This document shows, piece by piece, positions 11,704 to 21,191 of a DNA stretch of 64,000 nucleotides. The position numbers and the translations under genes were made by a program. The notes beneath the pieces were generated by a model that was not told where the DNA came from, did no database searches, and saw only the letters and a program-made list of their open reading frames with translations. Source of the stretch: Periconia sp. R9002 (Eukaryota; Ascomycota; Dothideomycetes; Pleosporales; Periconiaceae); the NCBI GenBank assembly GCA_023627715.1, contig JAMAHW010000014.1:600721-664720 (forward strand). Direction: 5' to 3'. Each line of letters opens with the position of its first letter. Positions within the stretch are counted from its first letter, which is position 1.

Positions 11704-13059
11704 ATGACCATGTCCGATTCCGACTCCAGCTCTTCAGACGAAGAGAGAAAGCTCAAAGCCCTCAAAAAGGCGGCTAAGAAAGAGAAAAAGGAGAAGAAAA
11801 AATCAAAATCATCCACCGCCGATGCAGATGAAGGCAATGAAGCGGCCGCAGCCCTTGACACCCCCTCGTCTTCGAAGAAACGCAAACGTGAAGTGATCCC
11901 CGAAGAAATCGAAATCGACATCAATCTCCCCGAACCCGCCTCCAAAAAAGCCGCCCGCAAAGCCAAAAAGGCGAAAACCCAGCCCACACCCGCCAACACC
12001 AACACCAACACCGAAGGCGCAGCAGATTCTACCACTACCACCGCCGCCGCCCCAGATGCAGAGAAATCGGGCACCGCACCTGACCCCGCCAAACGCTCCG
12101 CTCACAGCGTGTGGATTGGCAACCTCCCCTGGACCGCCACCAAAGACCTCCTCCTCACCTTCCTAACGACCAATGCCGAAATCAAGCCCGAAGACATCAC
12201 CCGCATTCACATGCCGGCGCCCAAGGCCCCTCCGCGTCCCAACTGGACGACCGACAAGCCGCAGAACAAGGGCTTCGCGTACGTCGACTTCGCGAGCGAG
12301 CTGGCCATGTACAGCGCCATTGCGCTGACGGAGACGCGCATGGACAACCGGCCCCTCCTCATCAAAAACTCCAAAAACTTCGAGGGCCGCCCAGACAAAC
12401 CCAAGGACGCAGGCGGGGAGCAGAACGGCACCAAGACATACGCAGCTGCGGACGGCAAAGGGGCGAAACGGGGCGGCGGCGCAGGCGGCGAGGCGAAACC
12501 CCCCAACCAGAAAGTCTTCGTGGGCAACCTCGCCTTCGAGACGAGCAAGGAGGATCTGGAAGCCCACTTTGCTCCCTGCGGCGCCGTGGAACATATCCAC
12601 ATGGCGACGTTTGAGGACTCGGGCAAGAGCAAAGGCTTCGCTTGGGTCACGTTTGGCGATATCGAGGCGGCGACGTGCGCGGTCAAGGGCTTCGTCTTCC
12701 AGACGGACGATGCGGGCAAGAAGAAGAAGTGGAAGATGAACAAGCTCATGGGGAGGGATCTGCGGTGCGAGTTCGCCGAGGATGGCACGACGCGGTATCA
12801 GAAGCGGTTCGGTAGTGGTGCTTCTACCAAAGTGTTTGAGGATGGGGATGAGGACAATGTCCACCCATCGCGCCGACAGCGGCCGGTTAAATCGGAGGGG
12901 AGAGGAGGAGGAGGAGGAGGAGGAGGAGGAGGAGGTGAATTTAAGTCGAGACCAAAAGTCGACCCTCGCAGTATTGCTCCTGGGAAAGCTCACGCAAATG
13001 CACCGAGAGCTTCAGCTGCCATTGTAGAAAGTCAAGGCACCAAGACGACGTTTGATTGA
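11704..13059 (+). CDS. NOP13: Nop13-like nucleolar RNA-binding protein with two RRMs
   Basis: A single exon of 451 codons from ATG 11704; ATG 11710 is an equally good start, and the open frame upstream has no ATG. The N-terminus (1-130) is acidic-serine and lysine-rich with KKKAAKK-type nuclear or nucleolar signals. RRM1 (about 134-240) has RNP2 VWIGNLPW, a long loop and RNP1 KGFAYVDF. RRM2 (about 270-372) has RNP2 VFVGNLAF and RNP1 KGFAWVTF. The C-terminus is basic with an uninterrupted glycine run encoded by GGA repeats. This layout matches yeast Nop13, a nucleolar protein of pre-ribosome particles; Nop12-type proteins are the main alternative. It is convergent with the DFG10 gene. Confidence 0.75.
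   Translation: MTMSDSDSSSSDEERKLKALKKAAKKEKKEKKKSKSSTADADEGNEAAAALDTPSSSKKRKREVIPEEIEIDINLPEPASKKAARKAKKAKTQPTPANTNTNTEGAADSTTTTAAAPDAEKSGTAPDPAKRSAHSVWIGNLPWTATKDLLLTFLTTNAEIKPEDITRIHMPAPKAPPRPNWTTDKPQNKGFAYVDFASELAMYSAIALTETRMDNRPLLIKNSKNFEGRPDKPKDAGGEQNGTKTYAAADGKGAKRGGGAGGEAKPPNQKVFVGNLAFETSKEDLEAHFAPCGAVEHIHMATFEDSGKSKGFAWVTFGDIEAATCAVKGFVFQTDDAGKKKKWKMNKLMGRDLRCEFAEDGTTRYQKRFGSGASTKVFEDGDEDNVHPSRRQRPVKSEGRGGGGGGGGGGGEFKSRPKVDPRSIAPGKAHANAPRASAAIVESQGTKTTFD
12901..12935 (+). repeat. GGA trinucleotide repeat coding for a glycine run
   Basis: Nearly pure GGA/GGT triplets inside the Nop13-like gene encode about ten consecutive glycines at residues ~401-411. The tract may vary in length between strains without shifting the frame. 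Confidence 0.85.
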
Positions 13060-13883
13060 GCAGTAAAAGCCATGTAAAGCATTTATCGGACTTGTTGAAA
13101 CATATTTCTCTGGAATAAGTCTTTGATACCCTTCATGACTTGACGTAAGAATGCAAAGCAATGAAGATGAACAGTAATTTCCAAACCTACCTAGGTATGC
13201 AAATCTGCTGGAGTTCGTGATGTGTCACAATGATTCGCAAGGTACACGTGGGCAGGCAGGTAGGTAGGCATTCTCCCTATACCTGCTTTTGTGCCTGCAT
13301 TGTTGCGTAGGGGTGCTTGTAAAACCATCATCAATCTACCAAATGCACAACAGGAAACTAGGCACTCGAGAATGTTATCTCCTCTTCAACAAGGTTCAGT
13401 CTTTGAAATGACAGATCTCTGATATTTGTGCAATATAATTACTGGGAATCGATACATGATATATGTGCATACTCTCCACCCAGAAGGGTCAATAAATCAA
13501 ACTAGCGCAGTTTCGCAATTTGATAAAATTCAACAACAGCACTGTTTAGATGTATATGCTCGTCACTTACGGTTGCATGGTGTAAGTGGTATGTGTACTA
13601 TGGTAGATTACAAACCATGATGCAGTGTGGTCTCCCTAAAATGGAGACAGGGCAATTTCGGATCGTCGGCCAACTAGCAAGTATGGCGACACCTTGTTTG
13701 TGTACGGATGATGTGCAACGCGTCACAAAGGGCCGTTGCTGGTCTGACAAGCTTTTTTGTGCCTGACAACGTTTGGCATGGATTCAACGTGCCCATCGAG
13801 GAACTTGAAATGCCAGCCACGGTCTTGTATGCCATATAAGCTAGGTATCCAGTGGGCATTCTTTCCCTTATTCCAATTCTTGT
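13060..13883. other. Convergent intergenic region
   Basis: 3' flanks of two convergent genes. No coding frame of quality is seen; a short TAGG/CAGG-rich patch lies near 13250-13275. Confidence 0.5.
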
Positions 13884-14800
13884 TTACCAAACAAATGGAA
13901 TCATTCGCTTCCTTGAACGGACTTTGTTCTCGCCAAATTTCCCGGCGTACCATTTCTTCGTCGCGTCGGCTGTGACACCTAGATTGACTATCACAAAAAT
14001 GTCTGCAGTCAAGACGGTCCAATTCACAAGACTACCTTTCGGAGCCGCCAAAAACGTGAGTAGCGTATATATGGCAATCTCACACGAGTAGTGAGGGCAA
14101 ACGAGGTTTGGAAACAACGGGTGAGATGGAAGCTGGTAGCCGGTGTTTTGCGAACGCAGTTTGTACAGGTACGCATGGTAAGTATGCTGGAGGTAGTGGG
14201 CCGTGAGGATAGCAGGAACAAGCACGACAGCTCTCCATCCAAGGTAATTGAACTGGTTCGCCGGCCCGAACTCGACCCAAAGGGCCACATTGATGCCCAA
14301 ATAGTAAAGCCAGCCTAGCACCCAATGCCCCACCCACATTTTGCTCTGGCTAGACGAAGTGTACTTTTTCGATTCGAGCATCCTTCGCGTGCCTTGAAGG
14401 AGCATCAACATCCAGGCAATCTGTAGCATACCACCAGCTTTCCACAGCTGGAGACGCCATCCCCAGAAAAGAGAGCTGGCGACAGAGATGATGTAGAAAT
14501 GGGTGAAGTAGTTGTGGGGCACTTGGATGCTGGCAGCGTAGTCGAGGGCAAGGTCGAGGGCATTCGGCTGCTTCTTTTGCTTGGACTGGTGAGGCGCATC
14601 TTGAGCGGGAGTGTAGCGTTGGCCATAGACAAGAAAGCGACGGCGGAGGTCAGGTACGAACTGAAGGATGAGAATCTAGGGAAAGGGGAGGGTTAGTCGA
14701 TTGGTACATGAACGATTGAGATTGGGTTGGTGTCGCGGACAAGAGCAGAGGCAGCGAGGTAGAGGACGCGTATCCAAAGAGCGAGAATGGCATTATCCAT
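13884..14800 (-). CDS. DFG10: Polyprenol reductase, steroid 5-alpha-reductase family (Dfg10/SRD5A3)
   Basis: Exon 1 is 14800-14741 (20 residues) and exon 2 is 14675-13884, giving 283 residues. The C-terminal half has the SRD5A hallmark: several hydrophobic helices, HPLFPNLVCPHYSCEI (the conserved HxxxPNxxxPHY element), then a basic end finishing RKRMIPFVW. Dfg10 and SRD5A3 reduce polyprenol to dolichol in the ER for N-glycosylation. The first intron is the weak point: the 65-nt version begins GTCCGC, a poor donor, but yields the family-like sequence SALILILQFVPDLRRRF. A 32-nt alternative from GTACCA would be too short. The intron has a CTAAC branch site and ends CCCTAG. Confidence 0.88.
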
Positions 14801-16046
14801 GTTTGCGGTGCGGGGGCGTTGTGTCGTGACTCTTGGTGTGGACAGAGGTATAGAAAGTGCAACGCGGCAACAGTGAAAAGAGAAGAGAGGAGATGAAAAG
14901 AGAAGAGACTGGTCAGATGAGGGGAGATGAGAGGATGCAATGCGATGCGATGCACGGCATGGGAGACGGAGGGGCAAAGTGATGGCTTGCTTGACTTGTG
15001 GATTGCTTGCTGAGGGGACGAAATGAAAGAAAAAATGATGGATCCGCTTCTTCACCGCCGGCGTGCCAAGGAGGGGGGGAAGACGGGATTGGGGCTGCAC
15101 AGTGGCGGATGCGCAGTAGCCGAAGAGCACCAAATGGACCAAGTGCTGTTAGCTGGCCGGGCTAGGCTGTACTAGGCATGTACAGGTATGTATTGTACAA
15201 TGGTGGATGAGTGGGCGAGCGAGATTCATCTCACTCAGACATGTACCGTAACGAACAGTACAGTAACTAACGCGTGGTGTAGTGTACAGCACAATGTACA
15301 GTACATAAGGCTCGATGGTGGATAGATTGATTAGATGCATCTGTTGGGTGAGCCATCAAGACATGATGAGCTGATAGGGATGGTGGGGAGGGTTAGTGAA
15401 GGACGCTAAGTTGAGCGTGTTACCGCGCACAGCAGCAACTCTGAGCAGATGCAATTCCTCGTTCATCATGATGGGCGAGGGCAGGACAGGCCAGGCCAGG
15501 ACAGGACAGGCCAGGCCAGGGAAGGAGAAAAGATGGATGGCTTCGCCGCTGCACTCGCTCAGGAGAGCAGGAAAGAGGGGCCATGATGGGCCATTGAACA
15601 TTCGGCATGGATCAAGCCCCCCCTGGTCGCCATCTCTGTTTCGCTCTCAGCCCAGTCCTAACAAGACTTGGCTCCTGCTTGCTGCTGCTCAGTGCTTGCT
15701 TTGCATTCGCTCCTTCCTTCCTGCCTGCTGCCTCTGCCGCCTTCCACCACCACACTTGAGCCTTCACTTTCCCTTCACCACCCATCATCTACCACCACCA
15801 CCCCCTCCGCCTCTTCTCAACGACACATCGGTCCTGGCCTCCCATCGGCCCCATCTATCCATATCACTCATCACCAACCCCCCTCATCGTCAACCCATCA
15901 CCATTCGCACTTGCGTCCTGGCCTCCTTGACTGGACGGTTCTCGGCACATAAAGGCGACTGGCCCACCCAATTTTTCTGCCTGATCCCCCAAGAGCCGAC
16001 ATGAGGCAGGCGCTCTCGGGTCCTGTCCTCTCCTCCCTCGTGCGTA
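14801..16046. other. Divergent intergenic region between DFG10 and HOS4
   Basis: No gene is seen. It holds a CAGGC/CAGGA tandem patch (about 15482-15520). The long CT-rich stretch from ~15620 to the HOS4 start is probably promoter and 5' leader; the 202-codon frame there is proline/serine low-complexity only. Confidence 0.5.
15482..15520. repeat. Short tandem repeat of CCAGG/CAGGA pentamers
   Basis: About seven imperfect pentamers (GGCCAGGCCAGGACAGGACA and continuation) lie in the DFG10-HOS4 spacer. No function can be read from the sequence. Confidence 0.7.
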
Positions 16047-19000
16047 ATGACCAGTAATGGCGATCATTCTACCTTGAGATCCACACCTCCATCTGTCCTC
16101 ACCAACGCTCGCGACGACCACAGCAACCACCGCCCGTCACGGCCTGCCTCGACAGCTGCCTCGCCCAAGCTCAACAAGATAACACAAAACGACAAAATCT
16201 CCAACGGCGAGAACCACGTTGACGATGAAGCCAACCTCTCCGAGGCTGAAACAGTCGTTCTGGAAAAGCACAATCCCAGCGAGACCAAGGTGATTAAGAC
16301 GGAGCGCAGCGAAGATGATCTGCGCTCCATCAAAGAGGAGTCGCGTCTTCCTTCGCCGGCCAGAAATGGCGCCAAACCCTCGCGCGACGAGCACTCCACC
16401 GTGAATGGCGCAAAGCATGACGTTGAGCCCGATGCGAAGAGCCAGGTGTCGACCTCTCCTAGCAGCCGCACCACCTCGCGACAAACAAAAGACACTAGCC
16501 CAACTGGTTCTGCCAGGTCTCCTGTGAACTCGGCTGCCTCGCCCCCACAGCCTATAGGGCGTGGGCGCAGTTCTTCCACACTCGACTCCCGCAAACGCAA
16601 AATACGCGACGACTCGCACCCAAAGGGTTTAGAGCCTCCCCGCCAGAAGGTGAAAACGGAGGGTCTTAAGGAATCGCGCTATCCAGCGTCCCCCGCAACT
16701 CCTGGTTTTGGCTTATCTCACAAGCGGTCGCAGTCAACCCAGTCACACGTTGCTGGCACCACAGGCCGCCGTCGAAGGGAGCTTGCTGTTTCTACCGAGC
16801 GCAAGCAGTGGTCGGACGAAAGCTCTGACGAAGAGTCATCACCTCGTCCCACGCAAACACCCTTCATTGCCCCTCATACGCGGCTGAAGCGTTCGGATCA
16901 TCGAGCACTGACTTCGCCTGCTCGCACCATGCCACCCGCGCGGAAACTTGACAAATATGGCGCCACTCAATTGTCACGAGAAAGCGAGCGCGGAAATCTA
17001 TCGGCGGTTAAGGAGGCTTACGAAGCGGCCCCGGAGGAGTTGAATCATGCTGACTTTGCAGGGTTCACACCTTTACAAAAAGCTTCTTTGCATGGCTGGG
17101 CGGATGTGGTCAAATTTCTAATTGCAAAAGGGTGCCGAACCGACTGCGAGTCGCTGAACCGCGATACACCGCTTATCGATGCCGTAGAGAACGGACATCT
17201 AGATGTCGTCCGTCTGCTTCTCAATGAAGGCCGTGTGAACCCTCATCATCAGAATAAGAAGGGGCAACGCGCTATTGATGTGCTGGACCATGAAGAAGAT
17301 GATGCCGAGGAAATAGAAAAGGAACTCACCGCTGCTATGCGACGACACGTGGACACCACGACCAATGATGAATATGCGCAATCCGGGTTGACTCAGACAA
17401 AATCGGCGTCCAGGCTGCTGTACAACGAGTACAACACCGAAACTTTGGTGGAAAAAGCGGGAGACGGGGATATCCTAGCGGTTGGGGAACTTATCAACAG
17501 CAATATCAAACCAAACATCGCCTGTGGAGTGGCTGCTTCGCGCGGCGGTCACTACGACATCCTCAGTATTCTTCTTGCAAGTGGCTTAAAAGCCGATCCA
17601 GATCCCTCGAAACACAGCGAGACCCCGATGCTGGTGGCTATTGGTCGTGGACACTTGAAGATTGTGAATCTACTTCTTGAGCAAGACAATTTCGATCCTA
17701 CCCGCAGAAACAGAGAAGGAAAAACATATTTTGAGATATCCGAAGACCGGAGAGGTCCGAAATGGCAAGAGGAGAAGGATATTCTCAAGAATGCTTTCGA
17801 CAATTATAAGCACAAGAGCCCCAAGAGAAATCGAAAAGACCCTTCAGCAGCGGCTGCTGCTCGCTTCAAACGGAAATCATCCCCTTCACGTAGAGAGCGT
17901 TCGTCATCACCCCGTCCTGATTCCAAACGTTCCCAATCTGCCAAGGGTTCTGCTCCACCCCCGAAAGCGAGGAGACTGATGTCTGGGAAAGCAATGGCAG
18001 CCAATCGAGAGGTAAAGCGTAGGAGGCGCGTCGTCGACGAAGAAACTTCCGAGGACGATGATAGTGATGACGAAGTGCGAGCGCCAACGAAGAAATCCGC
18101 AAAGCCACGGGCCATGAGCGAGGGTGAAGAGCACAAGCCCGTGAAGAAGATCAAGGTCCGATCCGAAGAACAAGACGTTACAAAGCGAACAGCCAGAGCC
18201 GCTTCTCATGATAGCGATCGTGAGCGTAGACGTAAACCAGGCCCAAAGATCAAAACCCGGGTGGAAAAGGTCTCCAGTGGTAGCAAGCATACGCCTGATC
18301 CTGACTCGCTCGATGAGAAAAAACCTGTGAAGAGCCAGATACGTTCCAAACCTTTGGAGGATGTCAAGGCAAAGAAGCGTCGCGCATCGGATGTTTCGGT
18401 CGAGGACAGTAAGGTCAAGAAAACACAAGCGGTTTCTGCCAAGTCGACTCCTGCACCCGCTGAAAAAGCTTCCACTCCGGATGTTGTCGCGCGAGATCGT
18501 GAGCGCGAGCGCAAACAGGAAGAACGGAAACAAGAGGAGCGGAAACATGCCGAACAAGAAGCTGAGAAACAAGCCATAGAAACCAAGCGGAAAGCAGCAG
18601 AAGAAGCGGCCCGAAGACAGGAAGAAGAGGAAAAAGAAACTGCGCGCAAGGCTGCTGAAGAAGAGGCTCAAAAGAAGGCTGAGGCAGAAGCAGAGGCTCG
18701 ACGAATTGCAGAAGAGGAAGCGGAAAAAGCACGTCAAAGGGAGGCTGAAGAGGCCAAACGAAAAGCCGAGGAAGAAGAGGCGAAACGGAAAGAAGCTCTC
18801 GAAGCACAACGCCAAAAAGAACTTACTGAACGGCTACATCGTGTGGCTAGTCTTCCACGCGCGTTACGAAGGGCTTGCGAGCTTGGCAACAACCGTCCTC
18901 TTCATTTCTCAGGCGAAGAACTTGGCATCTCTGCAGTGTTTCTTCCACTTTTCTGTACTACATCCCAAGACCTGCAACTTGGGAGCTCGAATCTTGGCAA

Positions 19001-19490
19001 AGTCTATATTCCCTCCTTCCAAGTCGCTGGAATTCTCGGCTTAAAAGAGCTCGATCTCGCGCATTTGGATGCTCCTTACTCCACTTGGGACCGCATTCCT
19101 TTCACCCACCAGCATCGCGATATTCTTCTTCGACAATACGACGTTGCGCTCCTGGCACAAGACTTCCGTTTCCCAATGGAAGGCACGCCCGACTTCGATT
19201 ATGCGAAAATCCAGGAAAGCATCAAGCAAGCTCGTCAGCAGTTTATGAGCATGGAAGGATTGTACTGGGTCGAGGACACTGTCCTGTGTACGGAGGTAGA
19301 GAAGGTAGAGAGCCTCCGACCTCTGCTCCAAGAGATAAAGGACTTGAGCAAGAGACGGCGGATACACCTTCTTGAGAGGGAGGGTCAACTACCCGAAAAG
19401 AAGCACAAGCCGCGGAAGAGTTTCATGGATACAGTTCTCGCAAACAATGGCACCAATGGGATCACTGCAAAAGTCAGTGACGACGGTTGA
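16047..19490 (+). CDS. HOS4: Hos4-like ankyrin protein of the Set3 histone deacetylase complex
   Basis: An intronless gene of 1147 codons from ATG 16047. The disordered Ser/Pro/Lys N-terminus (1-300) precedes ankyrin repeats at about 302-420 (GFTPLQKASLHGWADVVKFL, DTPLIDAVENGHLDVVRLLL) and a second block at about 465-565 (ETPMLVAIGRGHLKIVNLLL). A basic, phospho-site-rich region with RKPGPKIKTR follows, then a long charged coiled coil (about 811-928, repeating EERKQ/EEAKRK). The C-terminal domain (about 930-1147) begins RLHRVASLPRALRRA and is shared by filamentous Hos4 proteins. Yeast Hos4 is a Set3C subunit that represses sporulation and stress genes. The length and the conserved C-terminal domain fit the fungal orthologue better than a generic ankyrin protein. 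Confidence 0.85.
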   Translation: MTSNGDHSTLRSTPPSVLTNARDDHSNHRPSRPASTAASPKLNKITQNDKISNGENHVDDEANLSEAETVVLEKHNPSETKVIKTERSEDDLRSIKEESRLPSPARNGAKPSRDEHSTVNGAKHDVEPDAKSQVSTSPSSRTTSRQTKDTSPTGSARSPVNSAASPPQPIGRGRSSSTLDSRKRKIRDDSHPKGLEPPRQKVKTEGLKESRYPASPATPGFGLSHKRSQSTQSHVAGTTGRRRRELAVSTERKQWSDESSDEESSPRPTQTPFIAPHTRLKRSDHRALTSPARTMPPARKLDKYGATQLSRESERGNLSAVKEAYEAAPEELNHADFAGFTPLQKASLHGWADVVKFLIAKGCRTDCESLNRDTPLIDAVENGHLDVVRLLLNEGRVNPHHQNKKGQRAIDVLDHEEDDAEEIEKELTAAMRRHVDTTTNDEYAQSGLTQTKSASRLLYNEYNTETLVEKAGDGDILAVGELINSNIKPNIACGVAASRGGHYDILSILLASGLKADPDPSKHSETPMLVAIGRGHLKIVNLLLEQDNFDPTRRNREGKTYFEISEDRRGPKWQEEKDILKNAFDNYKHKSPKRNRKDPSAAAAARFKRKSSPSRRERSSSPRPDSKRSQSAKGSAPPPKARRLMSGKAMAANREVKRRRRVVDEETSEDDDSDDEVRAPTKKSAKPRAMSEGEEHKPVKKIKVRSEEQDVTKRTARAASHDSDRERRRKPGPKIKTRVEKVSSGSKHTPDPDSLDEKKPVKSQIRSKPLEDVKAKKRRASDVSVEDSKVKKTQAVSAKSTPAPAEKASTPDVVARDRERERKQEERKQEERKHAEQEAEKQAIETKRKAAEEAARRQEEEEKETARKAAEEEAQKKAEAEAEARRIAEEEAEKARQREAEEAKRKAEEEEAKRKEALEAQRQKELTERLHRVASLPRALRRACELGNNRPLHFSGEELGISAVFLPLFCTTSQDLQLGSSNLGKVYIPSFQVAGILGLKELDLAHLDAPYSTWDRIPFTHQHRDILLRQYDVALLAQDFRFPMEGTPDFDYAKIQESIKQARQQFMSMEGLYWVEDTVLCTEVEKVESLRPLLQEIKDLSKRRRIHLLEREGQLPEKKHKPRKSFMDTVLANNGTNGITAKVSDDG

Positions 19491-20143
19491 ACTGACATAA
19501 TTTCGACTTTCACGTTTCCAGCATGCAACCAAAATACCCCAGACGGTCGCGGGCGCCGTAGGTCAGCGACCAGAGATGATTTGATGGTGGATTTCGATTT
19601 GTTGTTCTACTATTTCGATGCACTTGTTGTATGATGGGATAACCAATGCCCCGCTCCCTATGGGCACAACTTTTATTGTTTTTTTCTCAATCACGGAGAC
19701 GTAGCATATTTGGTGACACAGGCACCAATGCCGACCATTGGTGGGATGGATGGTTTGCACATAGCAATACCACCTCGATGATAAATATATTCTCTTCGAG
19801 ATACCCTGAATTGATGTTGGAATATGTACGTGTATGATATGTGGTGAACGTGATGATAAAAATGCAGGTACAAGGCTGAACTTCGCTATGGATGACTGCT
19901 TACCGCTTTGCCGATACTGCCACCCCGCATCTCTCTTCCGCTGTGCTAATTGATCCTCTTGATCAACACTTTACTCAACCTCCAACATTTCCTTCCTATT
20001 TTCATAATCAGTGGACCTCGACTGCAAGGCCATATTGCCCCCGAATGCTCGCATCCATTTCCTGTCCCTCTTATAACTGTCACTGAAAAAGCCGGCATCC
20101 GCAAATATCGCCCTTTCCCTCCGCCTCATCGAAAAGGCAGAAG
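19491..20143. other. Intergenic, HOS4 to PIN4
   Basis: No coding frame or RNA gene is seen; presumed 3' flank of HOS4 and promoter of PIN4. Confidence 0.5.
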
Positions 20144-20503
20144 ATGGCGCCCAAAAACAAAGGAAAAGCCAAGGACAAAGACGACGGCGACTCTAAATCC
20201 TCCAAACTCAAACCCGCCACCAGCATCAACGTGCGCCACATCCTCTGCGAGAAGCACAGCAAGAAAGAAGAGGCCCTTGAGAAGCTGCGTAACGGCGCCA
20301 AGTTCGATGAAGTCGCGCGTGAGATGAGCGAGGATAAAGCCAGGCAGGGTGGGAGCCTTGGGTGGAAGGTCCGGGGCAGCTTACTGGCAGAGTTTGAGAA
20401 GGTCGCGTACGAGCTTGAGCCTAGCTCTACGTCGAGTCCAAAGTTGGGGGAGTGTAAGACGAGCGAGGGATATCATATCATTATGGTGGAAGGGAGGAAG
20501 TAG
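20144..20503 (+). CDS. PIN4: Parvulin-type peptidyl-prolyl isomerase Pin4 (Par14-like)
   Basis: A single exon of 119 codons. The basic N-terminus (about 1-28, KNKGKAKDKDDG) resembles the nucleic-acid-binding leader of Par14/EPVH proteins. The parvulin domain follows, with INVRHILCEKHSK, LRNGAKFDEVAREMSEDKA, RQGGSLGWKVRGSLLAEFE and the closing GYHIIMVEGRK. There is no WW domain, so it is not Ess1/Pin1. Par14-like isomerases act in the nucleus and nucleolus, including pre-rRNA processing. The insertion SSTSSPKL before GECKTSEGYH is slightly longer than in animal proteins. ATG 20144 is the first start after a CT-rich leader. Confidence 0.95.
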   Translation: MAPKNKGKAKDKDDGDSKSSKLKPATSINVRHILCEKHSKKEEALEKLRNGAKFDEVAREMSEDKARQGGSLGWKVRGSLLAEFEKVAYELEPSSTSSPKLGECKTSEGYHIIMVEGRK

Positions 20504-21191
20504 GTGGATGTGCAGGAGGTGAGAAAAGGTATACCCAGGGAATGGAATTGTGGGAAGACGGTCGTGGAAGTACATGATATGAGATCCATGTGCGAACAGC
20601 GATCACGACACTTGGCCTAACTACGGGAGACCATTGAAATGAACTATATCTGCTCATATGGGCAGCGTATAAAAGCCCGAATGAATTCGATAATACATTG
20701 CCGTATCTTTGTAGTCATCTGGAGATGGTAATGCGGCTCGCTGTTCCCGGTCTTGCACCACTTTCAATTGCGCATAATACATGATCCATTCCCAGGATTC
20801 GAAACGGGATGTTTATCAATTACATTCAGAAAAACCATGTACCTGGCATCCTCTCATAATCCAATAAGGCAGTCGTCGCAAAGGGTTTAGTTTGACGTCA
20901 CATGAGCCCGCGTTACGTCTGTGCACGCGTTTGCTGCCTAACCTCCGTCACCATGTAACAAGCAACACCTGTGTACATATGTTCTCTTTCACTACAGCTC
21001 CATTTCTCCTTACCGACTTTTCAATTGAAAAATTCATAATATAGCGACTCTTCATCTGACGTTCAAGCTTTGAAAAAAGAAAAGTTGCGGTCATTTTCCG
21101 TTTGCAACCTGACTGCTGGACCATCCATTCGCGTCCAGGTGGAGCAACATATCAATAAATCTTCTAGAACAGCACCGTAGCGTCACGCATC
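20504..21191. other. Intergenic, PIN4 to KU80
   Basis: About 690 bp with no coding frame of quality; carries the KU80 promoter region. Confidence 0.5.

Noticed and set aside
12163..12993. 276-codon minus-strand frame, plus other long frames over the same gene
   Set aside because: Antisense or shifted shadows of the Nop13-like gene; poly-Ser from the GGA repeat and no domains.
15396..16004. 202-codon plus-strand frame upstream of HOS4
   Set aside because: Proline/serine/leucine low complexity in a CT-rich leader; ends 43 bp before the HOS4 start and resembles no protein.
17907..18815. 302-codon hydrophobic minus-strand frame
   Set aside because: Antisense of the lysine/glutamate-rich HOS4 coiled coil, which naturally reads as Leu/Phe on the other strand.
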